Below, one piece after another: positions 1 to 8,740 of a DNA stretch of 64,000 nt. The stretch comes from Chthoniobacteraceae bacterium (GTDB taxonomy: Bacteria > Verrucomicrobiota > Verrucomicrobiia > Chthoniobacterales > Chthoniobacteraceae). The stretch lies in assembly GCA_947479475.1 (NCBI GenBank), contig CANJZW010000010.1:1-64000 (forward strand), read 5' to 3'. The notes beneath the pieces were generated by a model. The model worked only from the letters and a program-made list of their open reading frames with translations. It searched no databases and was not told where the DNA came from. Numbering within the stretch: the first letter of the stretch is position 1; every line of letters starts with the position of its first letter. The translations under genes were made by a program, and so were the position numbers.

Positions 1-411
1 TGCGAGGGCCGGCGTGAACGCGGATGGATTCGGCCGGTTGAAAGTGGGGTGAAAAAACGGGCATGAAAGTTGCTCTAGGGCGCTCCATGTTTTCTTTTTT
101 ACAGAGAAAAGGAAAAGACTTGGATCGAAGGGGTGAAGAAAAATCGCCTGCAAACCTGAAAAAACCTCCGCTTTCAAATGGGCCGGATACGACCAGTTTC
201 ATATCGGCCCTTGCAGCATCTCTCAAATGTGCAGCAATGCAGAAAATCTGCAACGGAAACAGGATTGATTGAAGTCCTCTTGAGCGATGAGGGCCGCCTT
301 GAAACGCGCCGACCTCTCGCTAAATGCCGGTTCTTCCTTCCAACTTTGCCTCCTTAAGCGACTCAGGCTTGCCCGATCGTCCCCGAATCGCTTCCTTAAA
401 GAGACGCACCC
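1..411. other. Region upstream of aconitase, no supported gene
   Basis: I see no gene here that I can support. A 69-codon rightward frame at 63-272 has no recognisable motif and no family resemblance. The stretch presumably holds the 5' regulatory region of the aconitase gene that starts at 412, but no clear -35/-10 pair or operator could be picked out. Confidence 0.4.
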
Positions 412-3138
412 ATGAGCAACGACGTCTTTCACCCCCACTCTTTCGACACCGGTTCTGGAAAACAGGGCCACTTTTACTCCCTGCCAGCCCTCGAAGCCGC
501 CGGCATCGGCCCCATTTCCAAACTGCCCGTTTCCATCCGTATCGTCCTGGAATCGGTATTGCGTAATTGCGATGGCAAAAAAGTGATGCCCGAGGACGTC
601 AAGGCCCTCGCCAACTGGAACGCCAAAGCGCCCGCGCAGATCGAGATCCCCTTTGTCGTGGCCCGCATCGTCCTCCAGGATTTCACCGGTGTGCCCCTTC
701 TCGTGGACCTTGCCGCAATGCGTTCGGCCGTCAACCGCATGGGGCGGGACGCCGGCATCATTGAACCCCTCGTTCCGGTCGATCTCGTGGTCGACCACTC
801 CGTCCAAGTCGACTATTTCGGTTCCGCCACCGCGCTGGAACAAAACCTGGACCTCGAATTTAAACGCAACCGGGAACGTTACCAGTTGCTGAAGTGGGGC
901 CAGCAGGCCTTCAAGACCTTCGGCGTCGTTCCTCCCGGAATCGGCATCGTGCATCAGGTTAACCTGGAATACCTCGCCAAAGGCGTCCTGGAACGCGGCG
1001 GCGTGTACTTCCCCGACACGCTCGTCGGCACCGACTCCCACACCACCATGATCAACGGCCTGGGCGTCGTGGGCTGGGGCGTGGGCGGCATCGAGGCAGA
1101 GGCTGGCATGCTGGGCCAACCCGTGTATTTCCTGACCCCCGAAGTGGTTGGCGTGCACCTCACCGGCGCCCTCGCCGAGGGCGTGACGGCCACGGACCTC
1201 GTGCTCCACGCCACCCAGATGCTGCGCAAGGCCAAGGTGGTTGGAAAGTTTGTCGAGTTTTACGGCCCCGGTGCCACAAGCCTCGCCGTGGTGGACCGCG
1301 CGACCATCGCCAACATGGCCCCTGAATACGGCGCCACGATGGGCTTCTTCCCCGTCGACGAACAGACCGTCCAGTACCTGCGCGAAACAGGCCGCACCGA
1401 AGAGCACTGCAAGGCCTTCGAAGCCTATTACAAAGCCCAGCAACTCTGGGGCATCCCGAAAAAGGGCGACATTCAATACAGCGTCGATCTGGAGCTGGAT
1501 ATTTCCAAGATTGTCCCCGCCGTCGCCGGCCCCAAGCGGCCTCAGGACCATATCGAACTGACCGCCCTCAAAAGCACCTTCGAAGGGTTGCTTGCAAAAC
1601 CCGTCGCAGATGGCGGTTACGGCAAGCCTGCTTCCGAACACGCGACGCAGCACCCCGTCGAACTCCACAGGACTGAGGAACCCGCTGCGGCCGCCTACCA
1701 TGAGGCACAGACACACATCGGCCACGGCAGCGTCCTCATCGCCGCGATCACAAGCTGCACCAACACCAGCAACCCCAGCGTTATGCTAGCCGCAGGACTG
1801 CTCGCCAAAAAGGCGGTCGCCCGCGGCATGAAGGTGAACCCCGCAGTGAAAACCTCCCTCGGGCCAGGCTCCCGCGTGGTGGCCGACTATCTCGACCGCA
1901 CCGGCCTGCAGCCCTACCTCGACCAACTCGGGTTCCAAGTAGTCGGCTTCGGCTGCACCACCTGCATCGGCAACTCCGGGCCGCTGCATCCAAAGCTCGA
2001 GGAAGCCATTCAGGCGCACGACGTTGTCGCAGCCAGCGTCCTCTCGGGCAACCGCAACTTCGAGGCGCGTGTCCACCAGAACATCAAGGCAAACTTCCTG
2101 ATGTCACCCCCCCTCGTAGTGGCTTTCGCTCTCGCGGGCACCGTGGACAAGGACCTCACCAAGGAACCCATCGGCGACGGGGCCGACGGCAAACCCGTGT
2201 TCCTCAAAGAGATCTGGCCCTCGCTCGCGGAAGTGCGCGAAGCCATGGCTTCCGCCCTTTCCCCCGAAGCCTTCCGCCGCCTCTACTCCAACTTCGCCAA
2301 CCAGAACCCGAAATGGAACGAGGTCCCCTCCTCCACCGGCGAAATCTACCACTGGGACGCGGACAGCACCTACATCCAGGAGCCTCCGTTCTTCAAGGAC
2401 TTCTCCCTCCAGGCCGGACACATCCACGAAATCACCGGGGCCAGACCCCTCGGAATTTTTGGGGATTCCGTCACCACCGACCACATCTCGCCCGCGGGCG
2501 CGATCAAGAAGGCGTCGCCAGCCGGCAAGTTCCTCGTCGACCACTCCGTCGGTTTCGAAGACTTTAACAGCTACGGCTCGCGCCGGGGCAACGACCGCAT
2601 CATGACCCGCGGCACGTTCGCCAACGTACGCATCAAGAACCTGATGGTTCCGGGTGTGGAAGGAGGCGTGACCATCCACCAGCCCAGCGGCGAACAGCAG
2701 GCCATTTACGACGCCTCGATCCGCTACCAAAACGAGGGCACGCCCCTCGTGATTTTCGCGGGCCAGGAATACGGCACCGGTTCCTCCCGGGACTGGGCGG
2801 CTAAAGGCACCCGTCTGCTCGGAGTCAAAGCCGTGGTGGCGCAGAGCTTCGAACGCATCCACCGCTCCAACCTCGTTGGAATGGGCGTTCTGCCGCTCCA
2901 ATTCCCCGAAGGCGTCAGCGCCCAGTCGCTGCACCTCGATGGCACTGAGACCTTCGACTTCACCGGACTCAACGACGAAATCAGACCCATGAGCACAGTC
3001 ACCCTCCACATCCACCGCGCCAACGGCACGACGGAAACGGTGGCCCTGCGCAGCCGGATCGATACTGCCATTGAAGTGGACTACTACCGCCACGGCGGCA
3101 TCCTGCCCTTCGTCCTGCGCGAGCTGCTCGCGCAGTAG
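412..3138 (+). CDS. acnA: Aconitate hydratase (AcnA type)
   Basis: Cytosolic TCA-cycle enzyme that interconverts citrate and isocitrate through cis-aconitate using a [4Fe-4S] cluster. The 908-residue length is normal for the AcnA/IRP1 family. Three cluster cysteines are visible: C449 in the [10 protein letters not shown] motif and C515 and C518 in [12 protein letters not shown]. The C-terminal swivel domain carries [13 protein letters not shown] and the substrate-binding GSSRDW motif at residues 790-795. The ATG at 412 gives the usual family N-terminus. The gene stands alone: the next gene starts about 340 bp downstream and encodes an unrelated DUF5069 protein. AcnA proteins in other bacteria can also bind mRNA when the cluster is lost; nothing in the sequence tests that here. 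Confidence 0.98.
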   Translation: MSNDVFHPHSFDTGSGKQGHFYSLPALEAAGIGPISKLPVSIRIVLESVLRNCDGKKVMPEDVKALANWNAKAPAQIEIPFVVARIVLQDFTGVPLLVDLAAMRSAVNRMGRDAGIIEPLVPVDLVVDHSVQVDYFGSATALEQNLDLEFKRNRERYQLLKWGQQAFKTFGVVPPGIGIVHQVNLEYLAKGVLERGGVYFPDTLVGTDSHTTMINGLGVVGWGVGGIEAEAGMLGQPVYFLTPEVVGVHLTGALAEGVTATDLVLHATQMLRKAKVVGKFVEFYGPGATSLAVVDRATIANMAPEYGATMGFFPVDEQTVQYLRETGRTEEHCKAFEAYYKAQQLWGIPKKGDIQYSVDLELDISKIVPAVAGPKRPQDHIELTALKSTFEGLLAKPVADGGYGKPASEHATQHPVELHRTEEPAAAAYHEAQTHIGHGSVLIAAITSCTNTSNPSVMLAAGLLAKKAVARGMKVNPAVKTSLGPGSRVVADYLDRTGLQPYLDQLGFQVVGFGCTTCIGNSGPLHPKLEEAIQAHDVVAASVLSGNRNFEARVHQNIKANFLMSPPLVVAFALAGTVDKDLTKEPIGDGADGKPVFLKEIWPSLAEVREAMASALSPEAFRRLYSNFANQNPKWNEVPSSTGEIYHWDADSTYIQEPPFFKDFSLQAGHIHEITGARPLGIFGDSVTTDHISPAGAIKKASPAGKFLVDHSVGFEDFNSYGSRRGNDRIMTRGTFANVRIKNLMVPGVEGGVTIHQPSGEQQAIYDASIRYQNEGTPLVIFAGQEYGTGSSRDWAAKGTRLLGVKAVVAQSFERIHRSNLVGMGVLPLQFPEGVSAQSLHLDGTETFDFTGLNDEIRPMSTVTLHIHRANGTTETVALRSRIDTAIEVDYYRHGGILPFVLRELLAQ

Positions 3139-3481
3139 CAGGCGTTGTTCGTGCTAAAACTCGCTCACTGGAGCAGGCTTGGCTCGAGTCCCTCCAAGCC
3201 TGGGGGGCGGCTGCGGAGCCCACTCCAAAAAACAACGCCGGCCCACGCCCACCGGCCGTGGTGTGAGCGCAGGGGCTTGTCCCTCCACCAGTTTGAGACG
3301 CCGAAACGGCCCGCGGAGAACTTTCCTAAATTCACGACCTCAAACCGAACGGGCCCGGCGGGGACGCTCCGTGCCAAAGGGCGCCTTCCTTTCCTCGGCT
3401 TTCCCCGCTCCGGGGCCGCTTGCCCGATAGTTAGCCTCTGCGGCTTGCACATGCACAATCACTCGCATAGAATCGGGCTTC
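3139..3481. other. Intergenic region with a possible hairpin
   Basis: This 343 bp gap after acnA has no supported gene. Short frames on both strands have no family features. A 9-bp perfect inverted repeat at 3174-3182 and 3194-3202 with an 11-nt loop lies 36 bp after the acnA stop and could form a hairpin in the 3' region of the transcript. It is followed by a G run rather than a T run, so it is not a convincing intrinsic terminator. The rest may hold the promoter of the DUF5069 gene. Confidence 0.35.
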
Positions 3482-3901
3482 ATGCCTGTGTCTAAACTCC
3501 GAAGCCCACACACCAAAACGGGGGGCATCGTGCACTTTGCACGGATGCTAGATAAAATCAGACAACACGCCCTCGGTGAACTGCACGAAGACTACGTCCC
3601 CAACCTGGGCGAAGGGTTCGACCTGCGCTGCGTCAACTTCCTCAACGTCTCCTACGACTCCATTGTCGCATTGGCCCACGATGGCGCCTTGGACGATGAA
3701 ATCCTCGAGTGGTGCTTCCAGCACGGCAACCGCCCTACGGATGAACAAATCGAGGTTTGGAACGAATTCATGCGCAAACGCGGCTGGAATGATTCAGGCT
3801 CTGAAAGGCTCAAACAGCGCCTCGCCGAAGGGGGGCATCAGGCTCGCACAGACGTGCAGACTTTTTTTGACTTCATCGACCTCGACGAAGGGCGCCTCTA
3901 G
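3482..3901 (+). CDS. DUF5069 domain protein
   Basis: Small, probably cytoplasmic protein of 139 residues that spans one DUF5069 domain. Recognisable family features are the N-terminal LRSPHTKTGGIVHFARMLDK-like block (residues 5-24), the GFDLRCVNFLNV segment near residue 44, and the WCFQHG and WNEFMRKRGW blocks in the second half. The family is common in Verrucomicrobiota and its biochemical role is unknown to me. The gene ends 35 bp before gspF, so they may be cotranscribed, but no functional link is implied by the sequence. No signal peptide or membrane segment is visible. Confidence 0.85.
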   Translation: MPVSKLRSPHTKTGGIVHFARMLDKIRQHALGELHEDYVPNLGEGFDLRCVNFLNVSYDSIVALAHDGALDDEILEWCFQHGNRPTDEQIEVWNEFMRKRGWNDSGSERLKQRLAEGGHQARTDVQTFFDFIDLDEGRL

Positions 3902-3936
3902 CCTCCCTCCTGCAGCCACTCAGCCCCCCTTCCTCT

Positions 3937-5184
3937 ATGCCGCAATTCCACTTCCTCGCCCGAGCCGCCAATGGCGAAATGGTGGAAGGGCTGCTCGAAT
4001 GCGCCGACCGTAGCGCCGCCATCCGCGAGGTTGAAAAAACCAAGGGCTTCCCAATTCGCATCAAGCCGGCGGCCGAAGCGGGCGGGGCCACTCAGGCCAA
4101 AACCGCGGCGCCTGCAGGTTCGGCACCGCTGGTCACGACACTTTCTCACGACCAGCAGCATCTTTTTACAGAACAGCTCGCGCTGCTTCTGGGCGCGGGA
4201 ATGACGCTGGACGAGGCCCTTCAGATCCTCGTGCGCCGCATGAAACACCCGAAGCTGCACGGCCTCTCCAAAGGCCTGCATCAGGCCCTTGTGGAGGGCC
4301 GCAGCCTTTCCCAGGCCCTCAAGGACTATCCCAAAATTTTCGAACCGCTCTACGTCAACATGGTCGCGGCCGGAGAGGCCTCGGGCACGTTGGGCGAAAT
4401 CCTCAAACGCCTCGTCACCTACCTTGCCGACGTTAAAAACTTGCGCGACCGCGTGCAGCAAGCGCTGGTCTATCCCGCCGTCCTTGTCGTGGTCGGGATC
4501 GTGATGGTGATCTTTTTCATGACCTTCATGGTTCCAAAACTCATGAAGTTTTTCACCGACACCAACCAGGAACTGCCGATGCCCACGCAAATCCTGATGG
4601 GCGTGCACGAAGCGATCGTCCACTGGTGGTGGGCCGCGGCGCTTGTGGCCATGGGTCTCCTCATGCTCATGCGCTCCTGGACGGCCACCCCTTCGGGCCG
4701 CAAACAGTGGGACGCCTTTCAATTGCGCATCCCCGGCTACGGCAGCGTCCTCAGCCACCGCTACTATGCCCAGTTCGGGCGCACTCTGGGCACCCTCATC
4801 CTGAACGGGGTGACGCTGGTGCGCGCCCTGGAGCTGATCCAAGACATCGCGGGCAACGCCTATATTCTCGAGCGAATGAAGCAAGTCCAGCGCGCCGTCG
4901 TGGATGGCGTCGCCCTTTCCAACGCGATCGCCCAGCAAAAACTCTTTCCCGAACTTTTCGTCGACATGCTCGCGGTGGGCGAACAATCAGGCCGCCTTGG
5001 CGAGACCCTCAACAACGTCGCCGACGTCTACGACCGCGAACTGGACAAGCAGGTGAAGCTTATTTCCACCCTGATCCCGCCTTTGGTGATGGTGGGCATC
5101 GCTGTGGTGGTGGGTTTTGTGGTTTTCGGCATCCTAAGTGCTGTGTTCTCTATGACCAAAGGACTCCGCCCCGGCGGCGTTTAA
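3937..5184 (+). CDS. gspF: Type II secretion inner-membrane protein GspF
   Basis: Polytopic inner-membrane platform protein of a type II secretion or type IV pilus-like machine, 415 residues, the usual family length. A short N-terminal cytoplasmic domain (about residues 1-50) is followed by two repeated T2SSF domains (about 70-195 and 270-400). Each carries the family signature around GAGMTLDEALQ / GEASGTLGEIL and GVTLVRALELI / GEQSGRLGETL. Three hydrophobic segments are visible, near residues 180-205, 228-248 and 370-400. The gene is followed by an unknown exported protein and gspG, so the set fits a type II secretion pseudopilus operon. No ATPase, secretin or other core component lies in the window. 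Confidence 0.92.
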   Translation: MPQFHFLARAANGEMVEGLLECADRSAAIREVEKTKGFPIRIKPAAEAGGATQAKTAAPAGSAPLVTTLSHDQQHLFTEQLALLLGAGMTLDEALQILVRRMKHPKLHGLSKGLHQALVEGRSLSQALKDYPKIFEPLYVNMVAAGEASGTLGEILKRLVTYLADVKNLRDRVQQALVYPAVLVVVGIVMVIFFMTFMVPKLMKFFTDTNQELPMPTQILMGVHEAIVHWWWAAALVAMGLLMLMRSWTATPSGRKQWDAFQLRIPGYGSVLSHRYYAQFGRTLGTLILNGVTLVRALELIQDIAGNAYILERMKQVQRAVVDGVALSNAIAQQKLFPELFVDMLAVGEQSGRLGETLNNVADVYDRELDKQVKLISTLIPPLVMVGIAVVVGFVVFGILSAVFSMTKGLRPGGV

Positions 5185-5232
5185 GGCCCCGAATCTCCCT
5201 TTCCTCATTACGCCCGCTTTCCCTCGCCCCCC

Positions 5233-6237
5233 ATGAAATTTCGCCATCCGCTCTCCCGTCACGCGTGCGCCGCTGCGCTCTGCCTGATGCCTCTGCTCTC
5301 CCCCCAGGCGAACGCGCAATTCAAGCCGCACCCCACTCCGTTCACCATCCGTTTCGACCCGGCAAGCCTCCTTGCGGAGCGGGCCCAGATGACCCTCCCG
5401 CTCTGGCTCCAGGGCGTCGGAGTGCGCCACTACCGGGCGGATGTCGAGCAGATGCAAATCACCGTGGTTCGCATGGATTTGCGTCAGATGAAATCCCTGG
5501 CTCCCTTTGTGGAGCTGCGGGTCGGCCTGGCGGCGGGCCCCGGCCAGGCGGTCGTGACGGCCTGGAGCGAAACGGGCCAGCAAATCTTCCGCACCCCTTC
5601 CTTCGGCTCCGCGACCCAATCCGTGACCGAGACCATCCGCGTGGCCACGGAGGGAGCAAATTACATCGAACTGGAACTTCCCAAAAAGGGGGAGCGCCTC
5701 CAAAGCCTTTGCGCCGGAGCCATGCGCTTCACCCAGGTCCTTCAGTCCATCGACTTTTCGCCCGAGCCCGTGGTCGACGCCTTTGGCAATGCGGCCAGCA
5801 CCGTGGCCCCTTCCGAACAGGACCGACTGCTCTGGGACAGGGTGCAGGCTCTGCTCGATGCCGGCCCGTTTACACTTCAAGCCGAACGCGCAGAAACGCT
5901 GGAATTCCAAATCTCTCGCACCCCGGAGGGCGCGATGCTCACCTTTGAAGTGCGCAATGCGATTGCGGAAAACCCTCCGCTTCTCCAGCTAAACAACGCC
6001 GATCTGCCCCCCGCCGCACTCACCCTTCCCGACCTCGCCGACCCGGCCTGGCGTGCCCGGCCGGTTCCTGGAACCCAGGAAACCCTTTTGCGTTACGGCG
6101 GCTGGATCCGCGTCCAGCAGTTCATTCCCGGCAAGCAGCTCGCCAAGGGCGTCAACACCCTCAACTTCCTCCAGACAGACTCGCTGGAACCCGTCGAAGT
6201 CCGCCGGGTTGAAATCCAACTCCGCTACCGCCGCTAA
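5233..6237 (+). CDS. Unknown exported protein between gspF and gspG
   Basis: I do not recognise a family for this 334-residue protein. It begins with a clear Sec signal peptide (basic start, hydrophobic stretch, likely cleavage after a residue 25-29 ANA or NAQ motif), so the mature part should be periplasmic, outer-membrane or secreted. The remainder looks like a soluble beta-rich protein with no cysteine-rich, heme or catalytic motif that I can identify. It lies 48 bp after gspF and ends 19 bp before gspG, on the same strand. By position it is probably part of the same transcription unit, either an accessory subunit of the secretion machine or an early substrate. That role is inferred from context only. 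Confidence 0.8.
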   Translation: MKFRHPLSRHACAAALCLMPLLSPQANAQFKPHPTPFTIRFDPASLLAERAQMTLPLWLQGVGVRHYRADVEQMQITVVRMDLRQMKSLAPFVELRVGLAAGPGQAVVTAWSETGQQIFRTPSFGSATQSVTETIRVATEGANYIELELPKKGERLQSLCAGAMRFTQVLQSIDFSPEPVVDAFGNAASTVAPSEQDRLLWDRVQALLDAGPFTLQAERAETLEFQISRTPEGAMLTFEVRNAIAENPPLLQLNNADLPPAALTLPDLADPAWRARPVPGTQETLLRYGGWIRVQQFIPGKQLAKGVNTLNFLQTDSLEPVEVRRVEIQLRYRR

Positions 6238-6256
6238 CCCTTTTCTCCCGTTTTAT

Positions 6257-6688
6257 ATGCAACGCTCCGCACTCAAGCTTCGTTCCGGCTTCACCCTCAT
6301 CGAAATCATGATGGTCGTCATGATCATCGGCCTGCTGGCCGGTGTGGCGGCCTACACCCTCGGGGACAACCTTGGGGTCGCCAAGGACACCAAAATAAAA
6401 AGCGATCTCCAAACCATGCAGACCCAGCTCATGGTCTACGAAAGCATGAACGGTTTCCCACCCAGCTCCGAGCAGGGCCTCAAGGCGCTTGTCCAGCAGC
6501 CCTCCTCCTCCCCGGCCCCTCGCAATTGGCGCCAGCTCCTCAAGGAAGTGCCCATGGACCCTTGGGGCATGGAGTACCAGTACGCCGCACCCGGCCGCCG
6601 CAATGCTGATGGCTACGACCTCTTCTCCGCAGGCAAGGACCGCATCCCCGGCACCGAAGACGATATCGGCAACTGGAAACGCCAGTAA
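6257..6688 (+). CDS. gspG: Major pseudopilin GspG
   Basis: Major subunit of the type II secretion pseudopilus, 143 residues. The N-terminus has a short basic leader and the prepilin peptidase site SGFTLIEIMMVVMIIGLLAG: cleavage is expected between Gly and Phe, and the conserved Glu at mature position 5 is present. The C-terminal half has the T2SG core, including FPPSSEQGLKALVQQP, DPWGMEYQY and the acidic calcium-binding end with PGTEDDIGNW. The ATG at 6257 places the leader correctly; the open frame extends upstream but would bury the leader. The matching prepilin peptidase is not in the window. Confidence 0.95.
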   Translation: MQRSALKLRSGFTLIEIMMVVMIIGLLAGVAAYTLGDNLGVAKDTKIKSDLQTMQTQLMVYESMNGFPPSSEQGLKALVQQPSSSPAPRNWRQLLKEVPMDPWGMEYQYAAPGRRNADGYDLFSAGKDRIPGTEDDIGNWKRQ

Positions 6689-6737
6689 ACTCGCTCCCTT
6701 AACTCCCTCCCCCCAGAACTTCTCCCCCCAGAAGTCC

Positions 6738-7712
6738 GTGCGCGCTAAAACCTCGCTCCGCCCCCTCCCGCGGAATTTCCTCGCCGCCTTTGTCCCGCTG
6801 GGCGCCTTCCTTGCGTCCCTGAGCGGCGTCCTCGCCCCGCAGGGCGGCGCAGCAGAACCCAAACCCGTGCCGCGGGTACAGGCCATTCCCCTGCCCCAGG
6901 ACCAAGTTTCTTTTGAGTGCGACCACCGCGAACTCACACGCCTCTACTTCGGCCCCGGCCAGCAGCGACCCTTCCTCTTTCCGATCAACGGACCCTCCGG
7001 ATTCTCCCTCACGCGGATGGGGCACCCGCACGACCCCATCACCCACAGCCACCACAATTCGGTGTGGATTTCCCACGCCGCCGTCAACGGCCTCAGCTTT
7101 TGGGCTGACACCAGCGGAGCGCGCATCCTCCACAAGCGCGTTGAAAAACTCACCGACGGGGACGACTCAGCCAGCGTGCAGACGGCCTCGGTCTGGCGTT
7201 CTCCGGACGGCGCCGATCTTCTGGAGGACAAACGCATCCTCACAATCAAACCCCTGCAAAACGGGGAATGGCTGCTGCTCATCGACTTGCAGCTCACCCC
7301 GCTGAAAGATGCCGTCCAACTGGGGGACACGGCCTTCGGAATGCTGGGCGTCCGAATGGCCAAAACCATCGGCGTTAAAGACGGCGGCGGCACCATCCGC
7401 AACTCGGAAGGGGGCGTCGATGAAAAGGGCTGTTTCCGCAAAAACGCCCGCTGGGTGGACTATTCGGGCCCCGTGACCAATGAAATCCAGGAGGGCATCA
7501 CCCTCTTTGATCACCCCTCAAACCCCAACCACCCCGTGCCTTTCCATGTACGCGACGACGGATGGATGGGCGCGGCGCTCACGTTCGGCAATCCCATCAC
7601 GCTCGCTCCCGGACAAACCCTCAGGCTCCAGTACGGCCTCTATGTGCACTCCGGCGCGCCCTCCGCAGAGTCGCTGGAAGCCGCCTGGAAAGCCTTCAGT
7701 TCCGCCCCTTAA
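6738..7712 (+). CDS. Secreted PmoA-like protein (DUF6807)
   Basis: Protein of about 324 residues of the DUF6807 family, annotated in databases as methane oxygenase PmoA because of the Pfam name, although relation to methane monooxygenase is not supported. The GTG at 6738 is chosen because it puts a signal peptide directly at the N-terminus (basic start, about 18 hydrophobic residues, GGAA cleavage region). Longer in-frame starts overlap gspG and add a low-complexity, shadow-like sequence. Family features include the HPHDPITHSHHNSVWISHA stretch rich in histidines and the ADTSG segment. In PVC bacteria such genes commonly occur beside sugar-degradation genes; the two downstream esterases fit this. 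Function is unknown. Confidence 0.82.
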   Translation: MRAKTSLRPLPRNFLAAFVPLGAFLASLSGVLAPQGGAAEPKPVPRVQAIPLPQDQVSFECDHRELTRLYFGPGQQRPFLFPINGPSGFSLTRMGHPHDPITHSHHNSVWISHAAVNGLSFWADTSGARILHKRVEKLTDGDDSASVQTASVWRSPDGADLLEDKRILTIKPLQNGEWLLLIDLQLTPLKDAVQLGDTAFGMLGVRMAKTIGVKDGGGTIRNSEGGVDEKGCFRKNARWVDYSGPVTNEIQEGITLFDHPSNPNHPVPFHVRDDGWMGAALTFGNPITLAPGQTLRLQYGLYVHSGAPSAESLEAAWKAFSSAP

Positions 7713-7812
7713 TCCGCCCCACTCAAAATCCGCTGGCGTGCTCCGCCCTTGAAGAAGCCCCCCTGCGCGAACCCCTCCCGGTCTTTGACGAAAACACCAC
7801 CCTCATCCCTTC

Positions 7813-8694
7813 ATGAAAACCACCCTCCTGATCGCTACCGCGATCTTCGCAACGGCCTACGCCCCGCTGCCCGCCGCGGACGCACTCAACCCGCAAAACC
7901 CCGATAGAAACGTCCAACCCGGCGTTCCCGAGGGCAAAGTCACCAGCGGAGTCTTTGCAGACAGCCAGATCTTTCCCAACACCAAGCGCGACTTCAGCGT
8001 CTACGTGCCGGCCCAGTACTCGGCGCAAAAACCTGCCGCCCTGATGGTTTTCATGGACGGCGGTGGCTACGCCAAAAAGGACGGCGCCTTCCGGATCCCG
8101 GTCGTGTTTGACAACCTCATCCAGCAGAAGGCGATGCCAGTCACCATTGCCGTGTTTGTCTCTCCGGGCACCATCCCAGCCAACAGGCCCGGCGCCAAAG
8201 ACCGCAGCAACCGCTCCTTCGAATACGACTCGATGGGAGACCGTTACGCACGATTTCTCACCGAAGAATTCCTACCGGTGGCGCTCAAAGGACTTAACGT
8301 TTCCCCTGAACCGCAGAAGCGGGCCGTCTGCGGAATCTCCTCCGGCGGCATCTGCGCCTTCACCGTGGCGTGGGAAAAACCGGAGCAATTCGGAAAGGTC
8401 CTCAGCCACATTGGCAGCTTCGCAAACATCCGCGGGGGCTGGGCCTATCCGGGACTGGTGCGCAAATCAAAGCCGACTCCCAAGCCGATAAAAGTCTACC
8501 TTCAAGAGGGTAAAGACGACCTGGATAATCTTTTCGGCAACTGGCCCGTCGGCAATGAGGACCTGGCCACGGCACTCAAATTCGCCGGCTACGACTACCA
8601 GTTCGTGATGACAGACGGAGGACACAGCGGCACTTGGGGAGGAGACCAAATCCCCAACGCCCTACGCTGGCTTTGGGCCGACCAGGCGAAGTAA
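7813..8694 (+). CDS. Secreted esterase, enterochelin-esterase/D-like fold
   Basis: Alpha/beta hydrolase of the putative esterase family (PF00756 type), 293 residues, with an N-terminal signal peptide ending near residue 21 (PAAD). The nucleophile elbow is GISSG at residues 174-178, with Ser176 as predicted nucleophile. A strong RSNRSFEYDSMGDRYARF segment at about 131-148 and the TDGGHSGTWG segment near the end, holding the probable catalytic His, are shared with the next gene. It is a tandem paralog of the esterase half of the following gene, 46 bp downstream. Related PVC proteins act on sugar esters or aryl esters; the substrate here is unknown. Confidence 0.88.
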   Translation: MKTTLLIATAIFATAYAPLPAADALNPQNPDRNVQPGVPEGKVTSGVFADSQIFPNTKRDFSVYVPAQYSAQKPAALMVFMDGGGYAKKDGAFRIPVVFDNLIQQKAMPVTIAVFVSPGTIPANRPGAKDRSNRSFEYDSMGDRYARFLTEEFLPVALKGLNVSPEPQKRAVCGISSGGICAFTVAWEKPEQFGKVLSHIGSFANIRGGWAYPGLVRKSKPTPKPIKVYLQEGKDDLDNLFGNWPVGNEDLATALKFAGYDYQFVMTDGGHSGTWGGDQIPNALRWLWADQAK

Positions 8695-8740
8695 CCAGCC
8701 GCCCTAAGAACAGAGCCCACTCCCAACACTTCCTCCTCCA

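Noticed and set aside
63-272. Short rightward open frame of 69 codons before acnA
   Set aside because: No family motif, no clear ribosome binding site and a composition like non-coding sequence.
223-1725. 500-codon open frame antisense to acnA
   Set aside because: It is the mirror of a well-conserved aconitase gene; long antisense frames are expected in GC-rich coding DNA. The translated sequence is biased in His and Gly with no domain.
6738-7712. A methane or ammonia monooxygenase subunit
   Set aside because: The PmoA name in the family label is misleading: the protein has a Sec signal and a soluble beta-rich body, not the membrane subunit architecture, and no other monooxygenase gene is near.
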